DNA of 64,000 nt, from IMG/VR virus record IMGVR_UViG_3300042514_001262, positions 1 to 64,000 of that record. The stretch is one strand, 5' to 3'. The stretch comes from a virus. Shown piece by piece: positions 41,029 through 50,719 of the stretch (positions within the stretch are counted from its first letter, which is position 1; the number at the start of each line of letters is the position of its first letter). The translations under genes and the position numbers were made by a program. Below the pieces are notes generated by a model, which was given only the letters and a program-made list of their open reading frames with translations, searched no databases and was not told the origin of the DNA.

Positions 41029-43167
41029 TTAACAAGTTAAACACATTATATCATAGACAATTATTAATTCAACAATAATTTCTTGTCCGTTTAATGTATT
41101 GTCACCAGATTTAGTGTTAATAGTTATTTGATTATTTAATGAATCAATTGTTACTCCTCCAACACCAGGAACAGTCAATAATAAATTTTTAACTGTATCA
41201 TAGTATAAGTTATCACTTGGTGCGCTAACCAATGTTGTACCTGTGAAGAAAGCATCGCTTGTTGTTAAACCTAATGGTTGTACACTCACATTAACACTAA
41301 ATACTGCAGATATCAAATCACAATTTGTTCCACCGCTAGTCAAATCGTTAAATCCTTCATTCAACATTTGAAGTAATCCATATTTTGTTTGTGATTGGAT
41401 TACAAATTGTTCTCCACCCATAACATATGTTTGATAAGAAACATATTGAGTTTGGCAATCTATATTTGTAGTTCTGCTTAATGAACACCCAATTGAATCA
41501 ACAACTGTTAAACTATATGTTCCGGCAGTTAGTCCTGTTATTTGTATTTGTTGTGGATTACCCTGAACATTATTTGACCAATTGAAATTAAATGGTGGTG
41601 TGCCTGTAGATATTAGAGCAGTTAAAGTTCCGTCCGAACCATTACCACATGAAGTGCTGTATAATGTAAAATCTAACGGGTCACTTTCACTAACATAAAC
41701 TTGTGTTGTTTGTGTACATCCTGTTGCATCTGTAACGGTAACAGTGTGTTGACCTGAAGAAACATTTGTAAATGTTATTGCCGAAAGTGTCGTGTTAAAA
41801 ACATTTTGAATCCCATCTAACGAATAATTGAATGGTGATTGCCCCCCATCTGTTTTTTCAACATAAACCGCACCATTACTTTGATTACAAGTTGTTCCTG
41901 TAATTTCAGTAGTAATTTCAAAAGAATTTGTTGCAAATAAAGTAATTTCATCCGTGTAAGAACATCCCGACGAATCTTGAATTACAACTGAATAAGTTCC
42001 TGTTGATAAATTACTAAATAATTGAGAAGTTTGACTATTAACAATATTAAGTGTGTTTCCATTGGGATATATTAAGGTGTATGTATATGGTGAAACCCCT
42101 CCAGCAACTGAAACGGTTATTGAACCGTCGGTACTTGAACATGTTGAACCTTGACTTGATATTGTAACTGAAGCAATCCCAAGTGGTGTTAGTAATGTTG
42201 TACTAACAACTATACTACAAAAAGCGGAATCTGTTACCGAAATTGAATAATCCCCCGCAGATAATCCTGAAATTGACCATGTTTGACCATATTGAATTTG
42301 AACATTACCTGTAGATGCAGAGTAATAATAAGGTGCAGTACCTCCAGTTATCTGAAGAGTTAAAACACCATCTGAAGAAAAACAAGTTGGTTGTGTCGCA
42401 GTAAACACACCAAACCCAAGAACATTAACATCAGTAACTACACCTGTTTGAGTTTGAGAACAACCCAAACTGTCTGTTACAACAACAGAATATGTCCCCG
42501 ATGTTAATCCCGTAATACTACTTGTTGTGAACCCATTACTCCATAGATATGTGTAAGGTGCAACTCCTGTTTGTCCAGTTACAATAATTTTTCCAATTGG
42601 CGTTCCCCCGCAACTTGAATTTGGAACAACATATAAACCATAATTAAAAGGTCCACTATCTTCCACAATAAAATCAGATGTCTTACCTGTACATCCCCCT
42701 AAATCTTGGGCTATCATATAATATGTTCCCGCAGTTAAATTGCCAAAAACTATGTTTGATGTATTAGTGTTTCCTGAATTTATGTATGTATTGTCGGACA
42801 AATATAAATAAAAATTTGTTGACGAATAATTTGAAGAAGATGTGCTCGTTACCGAACCATTATCCAAACCACATGTGGTATTTTGGACTGAAAGTACACT
42901 CGCACATACACCTGAAGAAACAGGGATGTTAATATAAAATTGTAAGTTTGTCGGTACGGTACTATCATTAACATTTACCGCATATGTATCAGCACTTAAT
43001 GAAGTTCTGATAGATGGATTAGTTGTTACAACATCAACACCCAAATTAGGTGATACCCATTGAACAGTATAGGGCGGTGTTCCTCCCGTTAGATATAATT
43101 CGACGGCACCAGAATTTGTATTCTGACAATCTCCCGTTATTATAATATTATAATTAAATGCCGACAT
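41029..43167 (-). CDS. SprB-repeat fibre/adhesin (712 aa)
   Basis: A 712-residue protein built from at least six SprB-like repeats of 80-90 residues. Each has a core such as TGGTPPYTVQW, GQTGVAPYTYLWSNG, TGGTAPYYYS, AGGVSPYTYTL, DGGQSPFNYSLDG or STGTPPFNFNWSN, followed by (L/S)..G.Y.(V/I).V.D..GC. A distinct C-terminal domain (about 565-712) follows, starting QTYVMGGEQFVIQSQT. SprB repeats are the building blocks of the flavobacterial gliding adhesin SprB. In a phage they may form an extended fibre shaft or mimic host surface adhesins. No signal peptide or secretion tag is present, which fits a virion protein rather than a secreted one. Confidence 0.78.
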   Translation of the reverse strand: MSAFNYNIIITGDCQNTNSGAVELYLTGGTPPYTVQWVSPNLGVDVVTTNPSIRTSLSADTYAVNVNDSTVPTNLQFYINIPVSSGVCASVLSVQNTTCGLDNGSVTSTSSSNYSSTNFYLYLSDNTYINSGNTNTSNIVFGNLTAGTYYMIAQDLGGCTGKTSDFIVEDSGPFNYGLYVVPNSSCGGTPIGKIIVTGQTGVAPYTYLWSNGFTTSSITGLTSGTYSVVVTDSLGCSQTQTGVVTDVNVLGFGVFTATQPTCFSSDGVLTLQITGGTAPYYYSASTGNVQIQYGQTWSISGLSAGDYSISVTDSAFCSIVVSTTLLTPLGIASVTISSQGSTCSSTDGSITVSVAGGVSPYTYTLIYPNGNTLNIVNSQTSQLFSNLSTGTYSVVIQDSSGCSYTDEITLFATNSFEITTEITGTTCNQSNGAVYVEKTDGGQSPFNYSLDGIQNVFNTTLSAITFTNVSSGQHTVTVTDATGCTQTTQVYVSESDPLDFTLYSTSCGNGSDGTLTALISTGTPPFNFNWSNNVQGNPQQIQITGLTAGTYSLTVVDSIGCSLSRTTNIDCQTQYVSYQTYVMGGEQFVIQSQTKYGLLQMLNEGFNDLTSGGTNCDLISAVFSVNVSVQPLGLTTSDAFFTGTTLVSAPSDNLYYDTVKNLLLTVPGVGGVTIDSLNNQITINTKSGDNTLNGQEIIVELIIVYDIMCLTC

Positions 43168-43169
43168 TG

Positions 43170-46151
43170 TTATGAACAGTTAATACTAATGTTTATTCCC
43201 ACATTTAAAGAAACCGTATCAACGATATTCTGAGTTAAACATGATAAATTTGTAATGGTTAATGTATTACCATTTAGATAATATGTGTAGCCATAATTGT
43301 ATAATTGGGGTAAATAATTTATTAAAGCATTTCTCCATTGTGTGTTAGTTGGTACATCCATCATACCATAACCAGTGTAAAACGAATCTTTAATAATTTG
43401 TTGTCCATTTATTTCTAAATCAACATACCAATCACTCAATACCGAGTTTTGAGAACATTGATTTAATGTTAAACCACTTTGAGCCAACATATTATTAACC
43501 CTATTCACTAAAATAGAACTGAAGTTTGATACATTAACATCTCCATTAAACCAAGGGTAGATATTAAAATCCGCATATTCAGTGTTACATGTATAATCAA
43601 AGATATTAGAAATGATATAACATGGGTCAACAGGAACTGGAACAAACTGACAACCTCTTTGTCTTCTATAAACAAATTTTTGTTTGTTCAAAATAGAGTT
43701 TTCTAATCTCACACCACCATTCCAAATTGTTGTTGCAGGAACCATTTGTTCAACCAACTTTGTCCAATAAGGACCAATACCATTTACATAATCAATTAAC
43801 TTTTGGTAAGTATATTTGTTATTGGGTAATCCAACTGTTTGTTCTGATTCAATGTATTTCCAAAAAATAGATTGTAGTGTAGGATAACCACCTGTTTTAC
43901 CATCTGTAATATATTGTCTGTTTCTTGTATTAACCATGTTCTCCCAAAATGTTTGAGAAAATTCAAAGAATGTTTTTTTCTTTGGTTCAGGATTCACATA
44001 TGTCCAATCAACTCCTCCAGGAACAGGATAACCAACCGTTAATCCTGATTCAGGAATAGGATAGTCATATTGTCTTGATTGTTCCCAAACATCATAAAGT
44101 AATCCTTGTGCAGGATTTAAGAATATGTCCACATTTTTAACATTCAATACTAATTTTTCATTATCAACGAAATAATAAGCATTGTAATCACCTTGTGTTG
44201 AAACCCTAATTTTATCGTCAGTTGACAACCATGATTTATTATTATCAACAACTTTTTCCAACTTGAATCCTTCATTCATATATGGGAAATTCCTATATCT
44301 GTTAAGATATGTTTGACCATAAGTGAATGGTGTTAGTTGGGTTTGAATATTATAGTTTTGTCCTGTATACACATTACCCGTAAGTTGAACTTCATCAGGA
44401 CTTCTGTGTTGAGGAGTTGTCTCATACCAACCTGCACCGATTTGGAAGAAGTATGTTTCCGTATTTACAGGTGATTTTGGATAACCCTCAACATCCATCG
44501 GATAATCTTCTAATAGAATATTAACATTTTGATAGGTTGCCGTTGAAGTAAATGCAGTATATAATTGACCTTTAACTTTATATGTTTCTCCAGGTAAATA
44601 ACTCGGAACATTGTCCACATAAGTACCACCTGATATCTGAGCCCATTGAGTGTAAAATTGGTCAAGGTTAATTTTTTGGTCCGCCAAGTAAATGTGTTCA
44701 TTATATTCTATCAACGAATCAGGAGCACCAATCAATCTTAATAAAAATTCAATTGACCTTCTTGTTCCCTTTGACTTGAAAAGATAAGACGCATTTAAGA
44801 TTAAATTTCTATAGTACGCATAATTTAACTCTGTTGGTGTAAGAGCTCTTGCATATCCAGGATAAGTCGGTGTTGAGGTGTTACCAAATACTGAACCTAA
44901 AAAATCTTCGTTTGTAATTGGTGAGAAATTTGAAGACCACCCTAAAGTTCTTGACAAGTTAACCAACAACTCTGAAGGTATATCATTTGAAGGATTGTAG
45001 TTTACTGAGTTCATGTAAGCCAACCCATCAATAAATTGTTTGATTTGGTCAAAACTTCGGCCATAAATCTGAAATATTTTCTCAACTTTTCTACCCAAAG
45101 TATCAAACTCTTTTAGAGAATCTGAAACTAAAAATCTTGAAATTAAATTTGTTTTAAATGAATCAAGGTTTACGGCAATTGATTGAATTTGTTCCAAATA
45201 ATTGTCAAACAAAAATGAACGAATATCTAAGTTCCATGTACCTTGTTTCGGCCATGTCACTTGTTGATAATCTGTATATGTTTGACCATATTCATTTTGT
45301 TGAGGTACTTGGAAAACGGCAGTGTATTCAGGTCTAACCAATCTATTCACCAAGAATTTTTCAACCTCATCAAAAGATTCTTGGAAAACTTTATCAACAA
45401 TGTAATCATTAGGTCTGATTTGATAATCGTCATTGATTGTAGTTGCAGTTGTCCCAAATGGCGCACCCGAAACATAAAATTGAAGATAACCTAAAGATAA
45501 AGTTTCAGATGGTACAAACGACAATACCTTATATATGTTATCGTTAATACTAATACAATAATCAAGGTAAGTATTATATAAATTTCTGTATGGAGATACG
45601 ATAATTTCTCTGATTGACAAATTGGTTGCCGCACTTATAGAATAATCAATATCAAAAGGATTATTGATTCTATCTACATTCACTTTGAAATATGTATCAT
45701 CATTCTGAGTGTCATAAACAATGTCGTATGCAGTGTTAGCGGTAACATAAAAATCATTATTGAACATTACATCCAATGATGCTGGAAAATAATTTATAAT
45801 TTTTGTAATTGAAACACTAAATCTTTTAGATAACGACCCATACATCGAAAAGTTTAGAACTTGTGAAATGTCATAATTAGGATAAACTCTGAATTGAGTT
45901 GCAAGAATCCTCCTACTTTGTTCCAAATCATCAATCCCCAACATATCAAGGGATATCGGTTCAGAGAAAGCCCCGACATTAAAAGTTCTGTTAACCTTTT
46001 CCGTTACACCAGTGGTAAATTCAAAATTACCTTGAGTAAGTCCTCCACCCTCAACAGTTTGTAATCCTACAATGTTGTCAGAGAAGGTACCCGCACCACT
46101 ACCTGGTCTTGGGGGATAAAAATATTTCGTATTTTTTATATCTACCGCCAT
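43170..46151 (-). CDS. Large baseplate protein with tail-protein-I-like segment (993 aa)
   Basis: A 993-residue structural protein, mixed alpha/beta, no signal peptide. Around residues 345-500 it has helical segments (VEKIFQIYGRSFDQIKQF; ELLVNLSRTLGWS) and the block RNLILNASYLFKSKGTRRS followed by IEFLLRLIGAP. This matches the K-(A/S)-K-G-T-x-x-(A/S)-(I/V) motif of phage tail protein I/baseplate wedge proteins. The C-terminal part contains VYRRQRGCQFVPVP and several Tyr-rich strands. It shares the start/stop junction with the next structural gene (overlap of one base). It likely links the wedge proteins to fibres. Confidence 0.75.
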   Translation of the reverse strand: MAVDIKNTKYFYPPRPGSGAGTFSDNIVGLQTVEGGGLTQGNFEFTTGVTEKVNRTFNVGAFSEPISLDMLGIDDLEQSRRILATQFRVYPNYDISQVLNFSMYGSLSKRFSVSITKIINYFPASLDVMFNNDFYVTANTAYDIVYDTQNDDTYFKVNVDRINNPFDIDYSISAATNLSIREIIVSPYRNLYNTYLDYCISINDNIYKVLSFVPSETLSLGYLQFYVSGAPFGTTATTINDDYQIRPNDYIVDKVFQESFDEVEKFLVNRLVRPEYTAVFQVPQQNEYGQTYTDYQQVTWPKQGTWNLDIRSFLFDNYLEQIQSIAVNLDSFKTNLISRFLVSDSLKEFDTLGRKVEKIFQIYGRSFDQIKQFIDGLAYMNSVNYNPSNDIPSELLVNLSRTLGWSSNFSPITNEDFLGSVFGNTSTPTYPGYARALTPTELNYAYYRNLILNASYLFKSKGTRRSIEFLLRLIGAPDSLIEYNEHIYLADQKINLDQFYTQWAQISGGTYVDNVPSYLPGETYKVKGQLYTAFTSTATYQNVNILLEDYPMDVEGYPKSPVNTETYFFQIGAGWYETTPQHRSPDEVQLTGNVYTGQNYNIQTQLTPFTYGQTYLNRYRNFPYMNEGFKLEKVVDNNKSWLSTDDKIRVSTQGDYNAYYFVDNEKLVLNVKNVDIFLNPAQGLLYDVWEQSRQYDYPIPESGLTVGYPVPGGVDWTYVNPEPKKKTFFEFSQTFWENMVNTRNRQYITDGKTGGYPTLQSIFWKYIESEQTVGLPNNKYTYQKLIDYVNGIGPYWTKLVEQMVPATTIWNGGVRLENSILNKQKFVYRRQRGCQFVPVPVDPCYIISNIFDYTCNTEYADFNIYPWFNGDVNVSNFSSILVNRVNNMLAQSGLTLNQCSQNSVLSDWYVDLEINGQQIIKDSFYTGYGMMDVPTNTQWRNALINYLPQLYNYGYTYYLNGNTLTITNLSCLTQNIVDTVSLNVGINISINCS

Positions 46152-47059
46152 TAAGTTGTTATTGTTGTGAAGTTTTTACTGAAATCAATATTATTTCCTC
46201 TACTTTGTCTAACCTCATAAAGAAGAGCATTAAATTGGTCTCTAATCTCATACAAGTTGTATTGTCTGTAGATATTATTTTGAGAGTCGTAGATTGTGTA
46301 AATTCCGTCATCAATAGATTTTGTTTGATTACCGTAAAGAGCAATCGCAAGAGACGAAATATCATATTCAACCATATCAACTTCTATCGTAACAGGATTA
46401 AAAAATGTGTTAGATATAATAATATTTTGATTTGGTTGCCCAATAAATGGAGTTGCATTTGGTTTGTTTGTTGGTGACGATGATGGCGATAAAGTCAAAA
46501 ATATTAAGTTTGAATTACCGTCAACATATCTATATCTTATTGATTTTTGTGTTGTATTGATTTCATTAGTTACAACAGGCTCACAGAAAAAAGATGATGT
46601 CACAACCCTAAAGAAGTTAGGAATTTTTGAACCATCGGCATTTAAGTATTCAATTCTAAAACCCACTAATCCTTGAGGTACGAATTTATTTTGGAATTGT
46701 GCTGGTACATTTGTAATATCAATAACGATACCCTTAACATTTGGTAATGCGCTTAACACACCACAATCCGTAATTACTGTTCTAATTTGAGCAGGTCTCA
46801 AATACAAAGTGTAAATTCCAATCGCATTGAATTGTTCTGCAGGTAATGTTAAATTATATAACCCACCCAAAACCTCAACATTAGCATTTCCTCCTGTTTG
46901 AGTATTATTAAAATAAGGTTTTAATAATGTTTGTGCATCAAGTTCCGTTAGGATGAAATTATCCGTTACATCCCTTGTTGGGGTATAGTTCATTATTATC
47001 TGCACATCTTCAGGTGATACGTCTGAAGGTCTTATTGTTCCATATGAGCCGATTGCCAT
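46151..47059 (-). CDS. Baseplate-region structural protein (302 aa)
   Basis: A 302-residue beta-rich protein with no catalytic motif or signal peptide. The N-terminus GSYGTIRPSDVSPEDVQIIM and the C-terminus (YEIRDQFNALLYEVRQSRG) resemble proteins I recall in baseplate operons of related large phages. It lies between baseplate genes and overlaps the 993-aa gene by one base. A TATTTATAA element lies 14 bases upstream. A structural role is inferred from position. Confidence 0.65.
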   Translation of the reverse strand: MAIGSYGTIRPSDVSPEDVQIIMNYTPTRDVTDNFILTELDAQTLLKPYFNNTQTGGNANVEVLGGLYNLTLPAEQFNAIGIYTLYLRPAQIRTVITDCGVLSALPNVKGIVIDITNVPAQFQNKFVPQGLVGFRIEYLNADGSKIPNFFRVVTSSFFCEPVVTNEINTTQKSIRYRYVDGNSNLIFLTLSPSSSPTNKPNATPFIGQPNQNIIISNTFFNPVTIEVDMVEYDISSLAIALYGNQTKSIDDGIYTIYDSQNNIYRQYNLYEIRDQFNALLYEVRQSRGNNIDFSKNFTTITT

Positions 47060-47073
47060 AGTTTCTTTTTATT

Positions 47074-47082
47074 TTATAAATA
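47074..47082 (-). promoter_or_regulatory. TATTTATAA late-type element
   Basis: TATTTATAA on the coding strand, 14 bases before the ATG at 47059 and 4 bases after the upstream gene's stop. Spacing matches the site before the 1615-aa gene. Confidence 0.45.
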
Positions 47083-47086
47083 CTTA

Positions 47087-48196
47087 TTAATTCTTTTTCA
47101 CAACATTAAAGAATCCGTAACCATAGTTAATCATATCTCCAAGATTATCAACCTCACCAATTCTTTGGATTCTTTCATATGCTGAGTTCTTTCCTCGTTC
47201 AATGAACAGGTTAGTTTGTATTTGCGCTTGGTCAACAACTTTTAATAATACTTCATCTTTTGTGATTGGCACTTGCGTTAAATTGTTTTCAGTAAATCCT
47301 GATGATGGTTCAAAGAATATTGTTGTCCCATCAATATAATCATAATAACTAACACCGTTTATTGTGTACGCAGTATAAATTGGATTCATATCTGTAATTA
47401 CCCCCCATATTTGTCCGTTTTTAATCACAGGGACCCCAACTTGATATTTTACAGAACCGTAGAGTGTCAAATCTGTTATACTTGATTTTGTTAATCCTGA
47501 AACCGTGTAAGGTACACTAACATAATTCCAAGATGTTTGAGCAGATACTTGATTGATTGCATCTCCTGAAAAAATATAATCATAACTTACAGGTGTACCA
47601 GCCCAGTTTCCACCAACGGGAATAAAAAACGCCTCTCCATTTGGATTTGTTGGTGTAACCAAACTATAAGGTGTTGTTATTGTTTTAGAGACCCTTGTTA
47701 TTCCCCAAGGATTTGTTTGTTCTAATGAAATAGTATATTGAGCATTTGCCGTTGGATAAGTATGACTCAACGAATTTGGAGTGTAACTTGTAATTGTTTG
47801 TTTTGGTGAACCGTCACCCCAATCTACTTTATATGAAGATAAATCTAAAAACTTTTGAAATTCACTTGATGTATTATAAATGTTATAAACATAAGGATTG
47901 ATGGTTGTTGATGAAAATATGAAATTTGCAACAACATCTTTTTGTAATACCGCTCCATCAAATGGACTATAGTATCCAACATCAACCGCAGTTTGTCTGA
48001 TAAGAATTGGAATTGTCAATCCAGTTAATAATGAAGTACCATTTGGTCCTGCGGTTAATACTTGGGTCATTGCAGAATAAACCCCAACAGTTTGACCTGT
48101 GTAAGTATTATTCACATTCTGACCTTCAAGATTTACAAGGAATAAATCTCCAAGTATTGTTTCGGGCGATACTATTACTTTATAAAAATCTTCCAT
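47087..48196 (-). CDS. Structural protein with PKD-like domain (369 aa)
   Basis: A 369-residue protein. Residues about 115-175 form a PKD-like beta domain: YKVDWGDGSPKQTITSY, then LSHTYP and YTISLEQTNPWG, the usual W-G-D-G and H-x-Y signatures. The C-terminus (NLFIERGKNSAYERIQRIGE, then NYGYGFFNVV) reads like a tail or baseplate docking helix that recurs in related phages. Co-linear with baseplate genes; one-base overlap with the upstream gene. PKD domains typically act as rigid spacers in surface proteins. Confidence 0.68.
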   Translation of the reverse strand: MEDFYKVIVSPETILGDLFLVNLEGQNVNNTYTGQTVGVYSAMTQVLTAGPNGTSLLTGLTIPILIRQTAVDVGYYSPFDGAVLQKDVVANFIFSSTTINPYVYNIYNTSSEFQKFLDLSSYKVDWGDGSPKQTITSYTPNSLSHTYPTANAQYTISLEQTNPWGITRVSKTITTPYSLVTPTNPNGEAFFIPVGGNWAGTPVSYDYIFSGDAINQVSAQTSWNYVSVPYTVSGLTKSSITDLTLYGSVKYQVGVPVIKNGQIWGVITDMNPIYTAYTINGVSYYDYIDGTTIFFEPSSGFTENNLTQVPITKDEVLLKVVDQAQIQTNLFIERGKNSAYERIQRIGEVDNLGDMINYGYGFFNVVKKN

Positions 48197-49038
48197 TATT
48201 TTGGATTAACATATTCATACCATTTTATGGGTACTGAAGCCCCCGCTCTTTGTCCTAAATTACTATAATCCGTTTGGTAAGGATTCATATTAAAAACTTG
48301 ATAGTTTCTTTTTTCATAATCTAACTCAACTCTATAATAGAAATATTTCGTACTATCAAAAGTGAATTTATCACCGACAATTGATGATTGCGACATATTC
48401 ATCATCTTTGTGAAATATCCATTTTTAGCATCATAAAATTTAGCGGTCATGTAGAACGTGTTTATGTTCAAGAAATTTCTCTTCTTTAACCAATAAATGA
48501 AAAATCCTTCTTTATCCCCAACATAATCCAAAACGAAATAAGGTTTTTTTATTTTAACAGGAGTTCTTTGCATTATAGCATCCATTTTTAAACCTTGTTG
48601 TGTTGGTATAATAATCGTTATATAATTTGTTTGACGTTTTTCATCCACATTGTCATAGAAATCCAACTTAAAAAATGAATTAGAAAAATTGTTTGTATAA
48701 TAATAAATTTCTTGAGTTGTAAAACCCTCCATTAGGTAATTACATTTCCAATTGGTAGAATCACTTAACGAACCGCCAGAATAAAAATTAAACTCGTATT
48801 GAATATCCGTAATTTCATTCAAATTATTTGTTAAAGGGTCTTGAATTATAAGAGGTGCATGTGCAAACCTATCAACCTCAAAGTCACCATAAGTACCCGT
48901 AACTTTCTTAATGACCTCAGTTTCATATTCATCAATACTTTGGTCTAATCCTAAGTAATCCCACGTCAATTCAATTGGTATGACCAACTCTTTATTGGTA
49001 AATCCGTCTTTTCTTATTTCTATTTTATTCACATCCAT
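48196..49038 (-). CDS. Baseplate-region structural protein (280 aa)
   Basis: A 280-residue soluble protein rich in Tyr, Phe and Asn with mixed strands. Visible segments include KELVIPIELTWDYLGLDQS near the N-terminus and WYEYVNPK at the end. No known motif. It overlaps the upstream 564-aa gene by 14 bases and the downstream PKD-domain gene by one base, placing it firmly in the baseplate operon. Function assigned only as structural, by context. Confidence 0.6.
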   Translation of the reverse strand: MDVNKIEIRKDGFTNKELVIPIELTWDYLGLDQSIDEYETEVIKKVTGTYGDFEVDRFAHAPLIIQDPLTNNLNEITDIQYEFNFYSGGSLSDSTNWKCNYLMEGFTTQEIYYYTNNFSNSFFKLDFYDNVDEKRQTNYITIIIPTQQGLKMDAIMQRTPVKIKKPYFVLDYVGDKEGFFIYWLKKRNFLNINTFYMTAKFYDAKNGYFTKMMNMSQSSIVGDKFTFDSTKYFYYRVELDYEKRNYQVFNMNPYQTDYSNLGQRAGASVPIKWYEYVNPK

Positions 49039-50719
49039 CTATCAAAGGTTTAACAGGGTATGGTACTCCAAGTAAGTCGGAGTTGTAGTTTATTCCTTCA
49101 GGAATCAATCTGAATTGAGTTTCCTTGAATGGATAATGAGCAAAGTTTAAAAACGGATAATTAACACCTCTATCTAAATTATCTCTGAACCCATATGTAT
49201 ATAAATCCCTCCATCTGAATTGTTGGTCAGAATTTGAGAAATAGGCATACGTTGGAACACCTTCAACAAACTGAATGTCTCCCGTTTCAACATAATCAGA
49301 AAAAACTCTAATCGTCATTGGGATATGTGGTTCATAATAAAATCCTGGAGCATTTGTTGTTGTGGTTTGTGTTGTTTGAAACACATTCTCATTATATTTC
49401 AATTTGTGATAATAAGGTGAAACAACTCTCTCCAATTGCTCATAGTCATTCCACTCACAAAAATCACCATCAATTGTGTCACCTGACATTAAATCTTGGT
49501 TATAATAAAAAGTTTTTGTAACTCCGCTTGATAAAGTATAATTTGAAGTTTGGATATTTGTATTTGAATTTAAGTTTGTTAAGTCCCACCAAGTGTTTGA
49601 TGTTTTTGTCAGATTAAATTCCCAACCTTGTTTCAAACCAATACCGTTGTTAGGATAATTGAAATATCCCGTATATCCTTTATTGATTATTGTTAAGTAT
49701 AACTCACTTATTGGTCGTTTTTGATTATCAATCAATCCTTCAAGATTTATGTCATAGTTTACAGTTACGTTATAAGAATTACTACTTGTTTTTTGAGAAA
49801 CTCTTGAAACATTATTAGGTGTTATGGAACTAAACTCATATTTTTTTTCCTCAACAAACACATTTTTTTCAAAACCATTTTTGGTCATGACACAATCATT
49901 CACATTTGTTAAAATTTTATGTTCTCTGACATAGTATTTTGACCTTGTTTCTAAAATAGTATCAGGATTGATTACCCTTTTAAATGTTCCTGTTGTTTTG
50001 TTTGCAAATGTTGTACCAGTATACCCAATATTATAAATATTAAACACGTAAACATCACTTCCAAATTGTCCATTACCTAATGAATATACTTGAAATAAAT
50101 TTGTATTGTTATATGTTAATGATAATTCAACATACTCACCAACAGATAATCCATGTGGGCAAACACATTGGAATGCAATAACATTACTTCCGTTTTGTAA
50201 TGCGTTGTTCACATAAAAAGGGATTCCATTAGATGCTTTCCAATTTAAACTTGTACCATCCAAAGCATAAAATAATTGCCTATCATAATTGTTCTGATAA
50301 GCATAACTTATATAGTAAGTCCAATTGTATGTATACGCACTTTTAGCATGATAAACAATATGTTGGTCAGCAATATTAGGTCTATAAAAATCAAATTCAT
50401 AATACTGTGGAAATCCTTTCCAAATTCCACTTTGTTTTGAGGATATAGGGTCAACATAATAAAGCAAATTTCTAAACGGAACGTATTCTGTTGTTCCTGT
50501 ATAAGTGTTTGAATATAAGTAATTTACCTTAAATGTTGGTCGGAAAATTGTACATTTCTGTCTTTCGTCATCATATAATTGAGCTAAACTAATACTTTGA
50601 CTTCTACTATATTCAGTAATCTGTTGACTTTGTTCTTCTAAAGACAAAGAAATCTCTTGGTCAACAAAAGGAGCTGACTTGTATTTTTGACTGCTAGGTA
50701 TGATTGTGTACTTATTCAC
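49025..50719 (-). CDS. Baseplate-region structural protein (564 aa)
   Basis: A 564-residue protein starting at a GTG (MNKYTIIPSSQKYKSAPF). It is Tyr/Asn/Thr-rich and beta-dominated, with no signal peptide or enzymatic motif. The N-terminal helix (LSLEEQSQQITEYSRSQSIS) could mediate oligomerisation; the C-terminus ends LGVPYPVKPLIDGCE. Overlaps of 8 and 14 bases with its neighbours show tight operon packing. No family is recognised; baseplate or fibre-adaptor role by context. Confidence 0.62.
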   Translation of the reverse strand: MNKYTIIPSSQKYKSAPFVDQEISLSLEEQSQQITEYSRSQSISLAQLYDDERQKCTIFRPTFKVNYLYSNTYTGTTEYVPFRNLLYYVDPISSKQSGIWKGFPQYYEFDFYRPNIADQHIVYHAKSAYTYNWTYYISYAYQNNYDRQLFYALDGTSLNWKASNGIPFYVNNALQNGSNVIAFQCVCPHGLSVGEYVELSLTYNNTNLFQVYSLGNGQFGSDVYVFNIYNIGYTGTTFANKTTGTFKRVINPDTILETRSKYYVREHKILTNVNDCVMTKNGFEKNVFVEEKKYEFSSITPNNVSRVSQKTSSNSYNVTVNYDINLEGLIDNQKRPISELYLTIINKGYTGYFNYPNNGIGLKQGWEFNLTKTSNTWWDLTNLNSNTNIQTSNYTLSSGVTKTFYYNQDLMSGDTIDGDFCEWNDYEQLERVVSPYYHKLKYNENVFQTTQTTTTNAPGFYYEPHIPMTIRVFSDYVETGDIQFVEGVPTYAYFSNSDQQFRWRDLYTYGFRDNLDRGVNYPFLNFAHYPFKETQFRLIPEGINYNSDLLGVPYPVKPLIDGCE

